A DNA stretch of 64,000 nucleotides from Mucilaginibacter sp. OK268 (GTDB lineage Bacteria > Bacteroidota > Bacteroidia > Sphingobacteriales > Sphingobacteriaceae), in NCBI RefSeq assembly GCF_900103125.1, contig NZ_FNJV01000005.1:1-64000 (forward strand). Direction: 5' to 3'. The translations under genes and the position numbers were made by a program. Shown here piece by piece: positions 16,482 through 25,327 of this stretch (position 1 is the first letter of the stretch; each line of letters begins with the position of its first letter). Below the pieces are notes generated by a model that had not been told where the DNA came from, searched no databases, and saw nothing but the letters and a program-made list of their open reading frames with translations.

Positions 16482-17867
16482 ATGCAATTAAAACGGTCCT
16501 CATTTGTTCTCCTTATCTCATCACTGCTATTGATATCCTGCCAGAAATCATTAGTAAGCCCAATTCCAACAGATCCTGCAACGATCAGTACCAAAGCAAA
16601 AACTCAGACTGTGGTACAAACTTTTGATGAAGATTTTGAGTCCGGATCAAAGACCGGGTATGCGGCGGCTGATGTTACGCTGAATAGTGGCTCCTGGAAT
16701 CTTGATGATGCTTTGATCGGAACCAGTACCTCTGATCGGAAAAACGGCAGCCGCTCTGCTCGTATCCGTAATACCGGGACATTAAGTATGAACTTTGATG
16801 TCAGTACAGGTGCTTCGACCGTTACTATGAATTACGCGGTTTATGGTACCGACGGATCTTCGGCATTTCAGTTATGGGTTTCCTCAAACGGAGGAAGCAG
16901 TTATACACAAGTGGGATCTATTGAGATAACCGCATCAAGCACCACTTTAAACGCGGCTACTTTTAACGTTAACCAATCCGGTTCTTTACGTTTTCAACTG
17001 AGAAAGACTTCTGGTGGTACTAACCGGATTAATATTGATGATTTTACCATCAATAGCTTTGACTCGGGTTCTGGCGGTGGAACGGGAGGGGGATCAGGAA
17101 GTTCAACTGCTGATAATACCAACCTGTTGTTAGGTAATCCAAGCGCTGCCACGAGCAGTACTGCTAATGCGGATAATTACCTGATCGATCAAACTTATTT
17201 CATCGAGAGCTATAATCGTGATAAAGGCGTACCCAACTGGGTAAGCTGGTATGTAGGTAGTACGTCATTAGGTTCTATTAATCGTTCTAATGATTTCCGG
17301 GCAGATACCAATTTACCTGCCGGCTGGTATGAAGTTTCCAATACCAGTTATTCAGGCTCGGGCTTTGACCGGGGACATAACTGCCCAAGCGCCGACCGGA
17401 CTTCTACCACAGCGGCTAACCAAGCTACTTTTTTAATGGATAATATGATCCCGCAAGCCCCGAATAATAATGAGCATACCTGGGCCAATCTGGAAGCTTA
17501 TGGGCGAACTTTAGTAACCGCGGGTAATGAAATCTATGTAGTTATGGGGAGTTATGGCTCAGGCGGCACGGGTTCTGCAGGCTCGGCTACCACCGTAGAT
17601 GGAGGACATGTGGTTGTACCTTCCAACATCTGGAAGGTGATCGTGGTTATCCCCAATGGAAATAACGACCTGAGTCGTATTACCACTGACACACGGGTGA
17701 TAGCTGTAAATACACCTAATATCAACACCCTCAGCACAGACTGGACTCAATATATTACTACGGTAAAAGATATTGAAAATGCTACGGGATATACCTTATT
17801 CTCCAATTTACCAGCCAGTGTACGCACCGCGCTGGAAACAAAGCGAGATGCCGGTACGGCTAACTAA
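16482..17867 (+). CDS. Secreted DNA/RNA non-specific endonuclease, lipoprotein
   Basis: The 461-residue protein begins with a lipoprotein signal (LLLISC, lipid-bearing Cys20). Residues 48-192 form a predicted beta-sandwich of carbohydrate-binding or jelly-roll type (DEDFESGS...NIDDFTI). A Gly/Ser linker (194-208) follows, then a nuclease domain (about 215-455) with the hallmark DRGH motif at 296-299 (catalytic His299) and the Asn of NNEHTW as metal ligand. Family members cut single- and double-stranded DNA and RNA outside the cytoplasm, usually for nutrient supply or attack. It has its own transcript between a terminator and a convergent REP-like repeat. Confidence 0.9.
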   Translation: MQLKRSSFVLLISSLLLISCQKSLVSPIPTDPATISTKAKTQTVVQTFDEDFESGSKTGYAAADVTLNSGSWNLDDALIGTSTSDRKNGSRSARIRNTGTLSMNFDVSTGASTVTMNYAVYGTDGSSAFQLWVSSNGGSSYTQVGSIEITASSTTLNAATFNVNQSGSLRFQLRKTSGGTNRINIDDFTINSFDSGSGGGTGGGSGSSTADNTNLLLGNPSAATSSTANADNYLIDQTYFIESYNRDKGVPNWVSWYVGSTSLGSINRSNDFRADTNLPAGWYEVSNTSYSGSGFDRGHNCPSADRTSTTAANQATFLMDNMIPQAPNNNEHTWANLEAYGRTLVTAGNEIYVVMGSYGSGGTGSAGSATTVDGGHVVVPSNIWKVIVVIPNGNNDLSRITTDTRVIAVNTPNINTLSTDWTQYITTVKDIENATGYTLFSNLPASVRTALETKRDAGTAN

Positions 17868-17906
17868 TCATCTAATTTAACCTGAGTTAGGTATAAGAAC
17901 CCCCGT

Positions 17907-18022
17907 GTCATTTCGACAAACAGCGACGGACAAAATGGTGGGGTGCGGAGAAATCTTTTACGCAATGCTGTTCAAATTAGCATATCGTAAAAGATTTCTC
18001 CTCGTACCTCGTTCGAAATGAC
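17907..18022. repeat. REP-like palindromic repeat, family A, copy 2
   Basis: It shares the left end GTCATTTCGACAAACAGCGA and the right end CTCGTACCTCGTTCGAAATGAC-like sequence with 4741-4881, plus GGAGAAATCTTTTACG / CGTAAAAGATTTCTCC arms. It sits between the converging nuclease and ebo genes and may act as a bidirectional terminator. Confidence 0.8.
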
Positions 18023-18094
18023 ATTTTTTATTGGTATTGAGCCCTCATTCCCTATATCGAACTCACGTTAATTTAAGCAAGTGCAATATCCTGA

Positions 18095-19444
18095 TTAATG
18101 CAGATGCTGCCATATGATATCAAAAACATCAGTCGCGTTGATGTTTTTGATATCATTACTTTCATTGGTAATGATAATAGGTTTATAAGCTTCAGAAATA
18201 CCAATTCGGCCATGTGATCCTTTTATTAAAGTAGCATCAAGTGGTATAACGTCCATCACATACCTTAAGCCTGCTTTTTTTCTTAAAAGTTTGTATCCCG
18301 CCCTTAATTTTGATGTCATAAACATTTCCACCGGATCATAGCCCGGTTTTTTATGAATGTCAACTGACCGTGCATAGTCAGGTGCTTTGGCATCATCAAG
18401 CCAGAAATAGTAGGTGAACCAGCTTTTCTCAGCCGCCATCAGTACCAGATCGCCCGAGCGTTCATGGTTGATATGATGTTTAAACTGTTCTGCTTTGTCA
18501 AGTACCAATTCTACACCAGGTATACCCTGCAGTAAGGTTTTTACCTGTTCGGTTATCGTTTTATCATTGATATAGATATGGGCTATCTGGTGATCGGCCA
18601 CTGCAAATGCTTTAGATGCACCAGCATCCAACAGCTCCAATCCACGCTCTGTTCTGATTTGTAAAAGGCCATGTTCCCTTAATATGCGATTAAGGTGAAT
18701 GGGGTTATCTACCGGAGCAATACCATATTCAGAAAGTAATATAATACGGGCCCCTTTGCTTTGATAAAAGGTTATCAGCTGTTCAACCACCTCGTCAATC
18801 TCTTGCAGTTCTTTACCAATTTTAGCCAGATCGGGCCCGAATTTCTGAAGGCAATAATCAAGGTGGGGGAGATAGATCAGGGTAAGCGTAGGATTATGCA
18901 ATTCTTCATTCTCCATGGCGGCATCAGCAATCCATTTTGTTGATTTAATGTTGGCACCAGGTCCCCAAAACTGAAATAGGGGGAATTGGCCCAGTTTGTT
19001 TTGTAAATGATCACGTAATTCAGCCGGATGGGAGTAGCAATCGGGTAATTTACGTCCGTCGGCCAGGTAATTTGGGCGGGGTGTTACCGAATAATCTGCT
19101 GATGAATACATATTGTACCACCAAAACATATTGGCACAGGTAAAAGATGGGTCTTCTTTTTTGGCTTTATCCCATATATTTTCACCCTGAACGAGTTTGT
19201 TTGATTGTTTCCAGAATTTTACCTCGCTATCGGCATGATCATACCAGCCATTACCAACAATACCTGTGTCCGATGGGAATTTGCCTGTTAAATAGGTTGA
19301 TTGTACCGCGGTTGTAACAGCAGGCAACAAAGGCTCAATGGTGCTTATATGTTTTTGGGCGATATATTGTTGAAGAAAGGGCGTATGTTGTCCTATTACC
19401 GAAGATGATAATCCTACAATATCAATTACTACTGTTTTATTCAT
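18095..19444 (-). CDS. eboF: EboF-like alkaline phosphatase superfamily protein (nucleotide pyrophosphatase/phosphodiesterase fold)
   Basis: The 449-residue protein opens with VVIDIVGLSS, where the first metal-binding Asp is at residue 7, then AVTTAVQSTYLTGKFP with the catalytic Thr of the NPP family. Metal ligands follow in YLPHLDYCLQKFGPD, LLSEYGIAPVD and the C-terminal KGSHGRIG. No signal peptide is seen, so it should be cytoplasmic. It is the last gene of the ebo cluster and overlaps the previous gene by 4 bases (ATGA). The reaction is unknown; the fold predicts phosphoester or phosphonate hydrolysis. Confidence 0.85.
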   Translation of the reverse strand: MNKTVVIDIVGLSSSVIGQHTPFLQQYIAQKHISTIEPLLPAVTTAVQSTYLTGKFPSDTGIVGNGWYDHADSEVKFWKQSNKLVQGENIWDKAKKEDPSFTCANMFWWYNMYSSADYSVTPRPNYLADGRKLPDCYSHPAELRDHLQNKLGQFPLFQFWGPGANIKSTKWIADAAMENEELHNPTLTLIYLPHLDYCLQKFGPDLAKIGKELQEIDEVVEQLITFYQSKGARIILLSEYGIAPVDNPIHLNRILREHGLLQIRTERGLELLDAGASKAFAVADHQIAHIYINDKTITEQVKTLLQGIPGVELVLDKAEQFKHHINHERSGDLVLMAAEKSWFTYYFWLDDAKAPDYARSVDIHKKPGYDPVEMFMTSKLRAGYKLLRKKAGLRYVMDVIPLDATLIKGSHGRIGISEAYKPIIITNESNDIKNINATDVFDIIWQHLH

Positions 19445-20652
19445 GATAATAATTTTGTTTTAACCCAGGCCAATTCCCTGATAATTGATTCATTCAAGGG
19501 GATTTTTAACGACGAAGGCAAAACCTCCCAGGTATAGGTCTCTACTTCCAAGTGATGCGTGAATGGATTGTTTTTTTGGAGTGAAAGTACTTCTGTAATA
19601 TCTGTTTGGGTAGATTTAACTACGCCCATGTCTTCCTCAAAGATCGGGACATGAAAGTGTGCCCGCCACTCCGTAACGTCCGGATTTTGTCCGTCTGCCA
19701 ATGCTTCTGAAAGATCAGGATAACGTATCAGCGAACCATCATTACGTTTGGCAATAACCTGATGAAGGTAGGTAGGTTCATCAAATTTTGAAAGTTCGTC
19801 AAGTACTTTTGATCTTTCGGCCGGTGATACCGGAAGCTGGGCTTTTAACGCGGCACTAATTTGAATTTTACCAATTTGAATGCCTTTTGCCCTGAGCTGT
19901 TCAATGCTGGCTGTATGTGGTTCATAACCAATAGCAAAGTGACAGACATCATAACATAAACAAACGTGCTTTTTCAACAGTGCCTCTGCTTCATCCTGGT
20001 TTATACCTAATTTTTCAGAACAATAGGCTTTACCTATTACGAGCAGATCGTTTTCAAACCAGTTGATAAATTCCGGTCCCGATTCCAGAAAACCATCCGG
20101 TTCAGGTTCAATATCGAGGTGTAATAAAGTGCCGGTGGACTCCTGTATGTGATGTAATGCTTCGACCACAGCCAGGATATTTTGTGTAGCGACGTTTTTA
20201 GCATGCTCGCTTTCTTCAGCCGTTGTAAACCAAGGCTTATAACTTAAGGGAGATGTTGAAATCCCCCCATCCATTCCCTCGGGTAGTAGTACTGCCAGTA
20301 TATTGAATAATCGGATAGTATAAGCTACGCGTTCATGGGTAGTCCAGTCGGGGGCGTGTACCTGGTCTTTAACCCTGGTATGATGAAAGCCACCATAAGG
20401 AAAGCCATTCATTGTAAAAACATACCCACCAACAGCTTTTAACCATTGTTTAAATTCCTCCAGATGATTATCCTTCAATATCTCTATACTGGCCTGGTTT
20501 GAAAGGCGGAGGCCTATTCCCATAGGTTCATGAGGCGATAGGTCTTTTTTAATTACCGGGAAGCTTTCTTTTAAAACGGCAAAATGAGCAGCCCAGCTTT
20601 CACCGGCATAAATATTTGTACAGAAGGTTAAATGTCCTGAATCTAATTTCAT
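19441..20652 (-). CDS. eboE: Metabolite traffic protein EboE, TIM-barrel (sugar isomerase-like)
   Basis: The 403-residue protein starts with LTFCTNIYAGESW, the typical EboE N-terminus. It has barrel-strand motifs such as YVFTMNGFPYGGFH, LLHLDIEPEPDGFLE, CLCYDVCHFAIGYE and HVPIFEEDMG, with several acidic and His residues placed as metal ligands of xylose-isomerase-like barrels. In cyanobacteria the ebo genes are needed to move a scytonemin precursor to the periplasm. It overlaps eboD and eboF by 4 bases each, so the three are translationally coupled. Confidence 0.88.
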   Translation of the reverse strand: MKLDSGHLTFCTNIYAGESWAAHFAVLKESFPVIKKDLSPHEPMGIGLRLSNQASIEILKDNHLEEFKQWLKAVGGYVFTMNGFPYGGFHHTRVKDQVHAPDWTTHERVAYTIRLFNILAVLLPEGMDGGISTSPLSYKPWFTTAEESEHAKNVATQNILAVVEALHHIQESTGTLLHLDIEPEPDGFLESGPEFINWFENDLLVIGKAYCSEKLGINQDEAEALLKKHVCLCYDVCHFAIGYEPHTASIEQLRAKGIQIGKIQISAALKAQLPVSPAERSKVLDELSKFDEPTYLHQVIAKRNDGSLIRYPDLSEALADGQNPDVTEWRAHFHVPIFEEDMGVVKSTQTDITEVLSLQKNNPFTHHLEVETYTWEVLPSSLKIPLNESIIRELAWVKTKLLS

Positions 20653-21833
20653 AAGATCGAAGATGAAAGGTTGTGCGTTGCCTGCTGGTTGAGCTCATGT
20701 AAAATTTCACCTGCTTTTTTAACGATCCCAGCATCAATTTCATGAACTTCTTCGCCTTTGCCTATTGCGGTTAACATCGTAATGGTTAGTTGCCCGCCCA
20801 GGTGTTCGCGGAACTCTTGTAAACCCAATAATATAGGGCTATCATCCTGTTCAACCTGAAGTAAGGGATGCGTAAGTTCAAATCCCAATTTTTGGATCAG
20901 GTTCAATACCCTTTGTGACTCATCGGTTGATAAACGGCCTGATAAATTGGAGTATACGGTATCTAAAGCGATCCCCATAGCTACCGCCTCACCATGCCTG
21001 ACCTCAAAATTGGTGAGATATTCCAATTTGTGCGCGCTCCAGTGCCCAAAATCAAGAGGACGCGACGAGCCACTTTCAAAAGGATCAGTACCGCGGATAT
21101 GTTCCAGGTGTAATTGAGCGCATTTCCATATCTGATAGTTCATAGCAACCTTGTCGCGCTGTGCTAATAAGGTGGCGTTTTCTTCCAGCCAGATAAAAAA
21201 GTCTTTATCCTTAATCAGGGCAACTTTTATAGCTTCTGCTATGCCTGATCGCCAGTCGCGGTCTGATAAGGTGCTCAAAAACAATTCATCATTAAAAACC
21301 GCCACAGGAGGGGAGAATGTGCCCAGGAAGTTTTTTTTACTAAAGTAATTGATACCGTTTTTAACGCCTATGCCAGAATCATTTTGTGATAGAACAGTAG
21401 TTGGTATGCGAATGTGTTTAACGCCTCGGTGACTAATGGTAGCTGCATAGCCAACCATGTCCAATACGGCTCCTCCACCTATGACCGCCACAAAAGAATG
21501 CCGGTCTATCCCGTGAATGTTGATGGCCTCTAAAACCTGGTCCAGATACCGGGTATCATTTTTTACCGTTTCACCACCTGGAATAATCAATATATCCTGT
21601 ACCAACTGCGTTTGGTTATGTCGGATAAAATAATCTTTTATTTGACTGACCAGAGCAGAATGAGTATTTGCTACGCCATTGTCAATCACAAAAAGAATTT
21701 TTTTTACCGAAACGGAAGGGTTGCTGCCGGTTAAAAAATCATTGATGAGTTTATTGGTAGTGTCAAAAAGTGCAGATGTGAAAAAAACATCATAACTAAA
21801 TTTTACAGTAAATGATTGATGTAGCGTATCCAT
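20649..21833 (-). CDS. eboD: EboD, 3-dehydroquinate synthase-like protein
   Basis: The ATG at 21833 (MDTLHQSFTVKF) matches the usual start; ATGs at 21869 and 21890 would add 12-19 residues and run into eboC. The product has 394 residues. It keeps the NAD-binding VAVIGGGAVLDMVGYAA and the barrel-lid motif RIPTTVLSQNDSGIGVKNGIN. The Zn site is present as GIAEAIKVALIKD, DFGHWSAHKLE and RHGEAVAMGIALD. Compared with AroB at 13584, GFGHT-type His is replaced by GHWSAH, so it is a cluster-specific paralogue, not the shikimate enzyme. Such paralogues act on phosphorylated sugar-like substrates. Confidence 0.87.
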   Translation of the reverse strand: MDTLHQSFTVKFSYDVFFTSALFDTTNKLINDFLTGSNPSVSVKKILFVIDNGVANTHSALVSQIKDYFIRHNQTQLVQDILIIPGGETVKNDTRYLDQVLEAINIHGIDRHSFVAVIGGGAVLDMVGYAATISHRGVKHIRIPTTVLSQNDSGIGVKNGINYFSKKNFLGTFSPPVAVFNDELFLSTLSDRDWRSGIAEAIKVALIKDKDFFIWLEENATLLAQRDKVAMNYQIWKCAQLHLEHIRGTDPFESGSSRPLDFGHWSAHKLEYLTNFEVRHGEAVAMGIALDTVYSNLSGRLSTDESQRVLNLIQKLGFELTHPLLQVEQDDSPILLGLQEFREHLGGQLTITMLTAIGKGEEVHEIDAGIVKKAGEILHELNQQATHNLSSSIL

Positions 21834-21876
21834 ATGATATGGGTATTGAGACGATTTATTAATGAGCATAATGAGA

Positions 21877-22761
21877 TCAGGTAACAGCAAAAAGTTTGGA
21901 CAACCACATGGATATCGGTAATAAGGCAGCGATACATAAAGCCGGGTAAATGGAGCTGAAGGTGACTGCCCAGGCTGCGTCCATCAATATTAATGATATA
22001 ACGCCCGCTTTAACCGCTGCGCCGATATTTTTACCAATGGGTTGTTGGATAGCCTTGGTCAATGGCTTAAATATCATCCACGCAAACGGCAATAGAAAAA
22101 TAAGCGACCATAACCATTGCTGGTTGATAAAGGAAAAATACAGAATGGAACCTATAACTATCGCGTAAAGGCAGGCAGCTATATACAGGTTCTTTTGATT
22201 ACCGCCATGTACCTCACCCCGACTTGTCATGGTGATAGAAAATATGTAAATAACCGGGATACAGGCAAGCCAGTAATGAGTGTAGAGCATGGCTGGAATT
22301 ATACTAACGCCCAATAGCAGATTCAAACCCCGGCAAACACCCATGTTTAAAGGGCCAAAAAAGGAGTGATGCTTACCCGCTTTATTATACAATAAAGCAA
22401 AAAACGCGATTGCTAAAGCAAATAACCCCGATGTTAAGCTATGCAGAGCTGCCAGGATTATGCCTGTTAAAAGCAATATTGCACCCAGTAGCGTTGCTTC
22501 TGTTAAGGTGACCAAACCACTTGGGATGGCTCGTTCAGGGCGCTCTATACGATCTAAATTGGCATCAAAAACATCGTTAAAAACTATCCCGCCACCGTAT
22601 AAACAAGCTGTGGAACAACATAGTAATATTATGGAAAGCCAGTGACCTGCAACGGTAGCTGTAAACACACCGGCAATGGCAATGCCAGCCAATACATCGG
22701 CCACCGAGGTAACGATATTGGCGGGCCGCATCATCCGTAAATAAATGAATATTTTTTTCAC
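21877..22761 (-). CDS. eboC: EboC, UbiA-like prenyltransferase
   Basis: The 294-residue protein has about nine membrane segments and the UbiA first Asp-rich motif as FNDVFDANLDRIERPERAIPSG. A second, weaker acidic region is replaced by NKAGKHHSFFGPLNMGVCRGLN. The start codon is GTG at 22761, seven bases after the eboB stop. UbiA enzymes join a prenyl chain to an aromatic or polar acceptor in the membrane; in ebo clusters the acceptor is unknown. Confidence 0.88.
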   Translation of the reverse strand: MKKIFIYLRMMRPANIVTSVADVLAGIAIAGVFTATVAGHWLSIILLCCSTACLYGGGIVFNDVFDANLDRIERPERAIPSGLVTLTEATLLGAILLLTGIILAALHSLTSGLFALAIAFFALLYNKAGKHHSFFGPLNMGVCRGLNLLLGVSIIPAMLYTHYWLACIPVIYIFSITMTSRGEVHGGNQKNLYIAACLYAIVIGSILYFSFINQQWLWSLIFLLPFAWMIFKPLTKAIQQPIGKNIGAAVKAGVISLILMDAAWAVTFSSIYPALCIAALLPISMWLSKLFAVT

Positions 22762-22768
22762 TATGACT

Positions 22769-23755
22769 TTAGCTGATAATAATGGAAGATTTATCTATAC
22801 GCGGTTGCTGCCCTCCACGCAGAATCGTGTTCCCTTCAAATTTTTCGGTTTGATCGATGTTTTTCGGAGTCGCGAAATCGGCTTCGTCAATCTGGCCACT
22901 TTGTGCAAAGGCGGTTATGGCGTTGCGATAGGTTATTAGTTCGATATCCGCATCACTTAAGCCACGGATTTTCATCAATGCAGCAGTTTTAGGGACAGCC
23001 AGCGGGTCGCTGATCCCCCAATCAGCAGCTGAATTGATCATGATACGCTCAGGTCCATATTGTGCAGCAATGTCAACCATACGTTCATTACCCATCTTTG
23101 TGAATGGATAAATGGTAAAAGCAGCCCAAAAGCCACGGTCGAGTACTTCTTTAACAGTTTCCTCATTATTATGATCAACAATTACTTTATACGGGTCCAG
23201 GCCATGTTCCAAAGCAATATCCATGCTACGTTGGGTGCCTCTCTTTTTATCGCGGTGAGGAGTATGGATTTGTACGGGCAAACCGGCTTCTTTGGCCAGC
23301 TCTAATTGTAGTCGGTAGTATTTCTCTTCAGCAGCAGTCTGGTCATCAAAACCTATTTCGCCGATACCAACAACGCCATCCTTGTAAACAAACAAAGGTA
23401 AAAGCTCCATCACCTGCTCGGCTAAAGGTTCATTATTAGCTTCTCTTGAATTCAGCCCGATTGTACAGTAATGTTTTATTCCAAATTGGGATGAGCGAAA
23501 TCTCTCCCATCCGATCAGGCTGCTATAATAATCTCTAAAACTGTCCAGGCCGGTACGCGGCTGACCCAGCCAAAATGCAGGTTCAATAAGGGCCGCAACA
23601 CCCGCGTCGGCCATAGCCTGATAATCATCTGTGGTGCGGGAGGTCATGTGAACATGAGGGTCAAAAAACTTCATGCCCTTTACAGAACTTAAATCAAATG
23701 CCTCAAGAGCTTTTCTCTCCTCCTTATCTTTTTCTATCGAATGACTACAACACAT
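22769..23755 (-). CDS. eboB: EboB, TatD-like metal-dependent hydrolase
   Basis: The 328-residue protein has the amidohydrolase-type metal motif FFDPHVHMTSR, then EIGFD, VQIHTPH and DHNNEET, and the final metal-ligand region INSAADWGISDPLAV. An internal ATG at 23674 (MKFFDPHVH) matches many homologues and may be the true start; the first 27 residues, with CCSH, are poorly conserved. It sits between eboA (gap 10) and eboC (gap 7). Confidence 0.87.
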   Translation of the reverse strand: MCCSHSIEKDKEERKALEAFDLSSVKGMKFFDPHVHMTSRTTDDYQAMADAGVAALIEPAFWLGQPRTGLDSFRDYYSSLIGWERFRSSQFGIKHYCTIGLNSREANNEPLAEQVMELLPLFVYKDGVVGIGEIGFDDQTAAEEKYYRLQLELAKEAGLPVQIHTPHRDKKRGTQRSMDIALEHGLDPYKVIVDHNNEETVKEVLDRGFWAAFTIYPFTKMGNERMVDIAAQYGPERIMINSAADWGISDPLAVPKTAALMKIRGLSDADIELITYRNAITAFAQSGQIDEADFATPKNIDQTEKFEGNTILRGGQQPRIDKSSIIIS

Positions 23756-23765
23756 AATTATATTT

Positions 23766-24596
23766 TTAATTTATAGATACCTTATCCCAATTTAATGCTT
23801 TATCGGTTACCACCGACTTTAATTCAGGAATATTACTTAACCATTGCTTTGCAGGCTCAAAGCTGGATTCTGAAATGGCCAGGGCTATTGCTTCTTTTTC
23901 GGCCATATCATCACGGGCAAGACCAATTTTGATGTCTTCAAAAATTTTCTCGTCAATAAACCCCGCTACTAATCGCCATAATGTTGGATTTACCTTACGA
24001 CCGGCCGCCCATCGTTCACGGGCATAATCGCTAAGTATTGATGCCAGCTCTTTATTGGCCCGCTTATCCAAACCAAGTATTGACGGCACACTTTTTTCGG
24101 TAAAAAAAGCTTTTAATATCAATTGATTCCAGGCGGCTTGATCCAGATACACAAGTGGATACGGATTGTTATACATAATAGCCTCTAAAACGGAGCCGAT
24201 ATTACTACGGATACCTTCGGCGCATCGCTTTATCCATATCTCAGGGTAAGCGAGAAAGGGCAATGCGGAATATAATGCCACCGATTCATTCATTTCTGCT
24301 GATAAAAACAGATTTTCAATAGTTTGATAATATTTGTCCTGATCCGTAGTATCCCATTGCAAAAGCAACCATACCCGGCATAGCCTGTCAATAGTCCAGT
24401 TTTTAAACGAATCATTGATCGTTACAGCTGATTTTCCTGTTTTTCGGGGAATGATCATAAACGCTGTATTCAGGGCAGAATAATCATTTGGCAGCTTATT
24501 AAACTGTTGAAGCCATATCCAGGTATCAGGTGAAACATTAGCCTTGATAATACCTGCCATAGCGGCCTCTATTTTTGCTATATCATAAATAGGCAT
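23766..24596 (-). CDS. eboA: EboA domain-containing protein
   Basis: The 276-residue, helix-rich protein has no catalytic motif. The call rests on its position directly upstream of eboB and on the pattern WLQQFNKLPNDYSALNTAFMIIPRKTGK and LPFLAYPEIWIKRCAEGIRSNIGSVLEAIMYNNPYP, which is typical of EboA proteins. Its function is unknown. Ten bases separate it from eboB. Confidence 0.82.
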   Translation of the reverse strand: MPIYDIAKIEAAMAGIIKANVSPDTWIWLQQFNKLPNDYSALNTAFMIIPRKTGKSAVTINDSFKNWTIDRLCRVWLLLQWDTTDQDKYYQTIENLFLSAEMNESVALYSALPFLAYPEIWIKRCAEGIRSNIGSVLEAIMYNNPYPLVYLDQAAWNQLILKAFFTEKSVPSILGLDKRANKELASILSDYARERWAAGRKVNPTLWRLVAGFIDEKIFEDIKIGLARDDMAEKEAIALAISESSFEPAKQWLSNIPELKSVVTDKALNWDKVSIN

Positions 24597-24650
24597 AAAA
24601 AATCAAATCATGAGGTGAGTAATGAAATATTACGAATATGCATGAAATAC

Positions 24651-25016
24651 TCACGTAGCAAAATAATTGATCAGCAATGCGGCTGAAATAATTAATAATC
24701 CAAAAAATTCACGCGTTTGCTCAATGTAAGGTTTGGTAGCCTGCATACTTTCAACCAGGCTTGGCTTCTTATATTTCGTAATCCAGTCACGTACACCATC
24801 CTTAGCAAAAAACAGGATTATAGCATAAACTAGATAAAAAGCCACCAATAAAAGCCATATGGTATGGTAATATTTACCAAAGACAACCAAACCACAGCTA
24901 ATAGAAGCACTCAGATAGATGGGCACCCAAAGCCAGGGATCAACATCATTTAAATTGAGGTAGGCAAATACCAAAAATGATAAACAAAAAATAATGTTTA
25001 GGATAATTAGGATCAT
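24651..25016 (-). CDS. TMEM220-like small membrane protein, first gene of the ebo transcript
   Basis: The 121-residue protein has four predicted membrane helices (about 1-18, 28-45, 50-70 and 98-120). The segment FAYLNLNDVDPWLWVPIYL is the TMEM220 signature, and the family has no known biochemical role. It lies 54 bases upstream of eboA on the same strand with no terminator between, so it very likely begins the ebo transcript. It could supply a membrane partner for the pathway; that is inference. Confidence 0.8.
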   Translation of the reverse strand: MILIILNIIFCLSFLVFAYLNLNDVDPWLWVPIYLSASISCGLVVFGKYYHTIWLLLVAFYLVYAIILFFAKDGVRDWITKYKKPSLVESMQATKPYIEQTREFFGLLIISAALLINYFAT

Positions 25017-25273
25017 AAAATTTCAATTAATATGGTATGCAATTACGATCTGAAAACCATATATCCAAAACGTTATGATATCTGGTTTGTTATCGATTGC
25101 AGTGGCTAATATGGGGGTAAAAATTCTGAAAAGAAAATTTCAAATTTTTTACTTGAAATCAAGACCTGTTTTCTTTGAACTTTGCCTCGCTTGCAACAAC
25201 AGACCAATCTTAATTGGACTTATTGTATTGGTAAGTGTCATTCAAAAACCAAATACCACAGTTTTGTAAACAA

Positions 25274-25309
25274 AAAAGGTTCCCGGAAAATTATTCCCGG
25301 GAACCTTTT
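25274..25309 (-). terminator. Terminator of the SusC/SusD operon
   Basis: AAAAGGTTCCCGG (25274-25286) pairs with CCGGGAACCTTTT (25297-25309). The minus-strand transcript ends in a six-base U-run, 19 bases after the stop of the last lipoprotein gene. It separates the uptake operon from the ebo genes; the rest of the 310-base gap shows no gene. Confidence 0.88.
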
Positions 25310-25327
25310 CTTCAGATCATGAAATAC

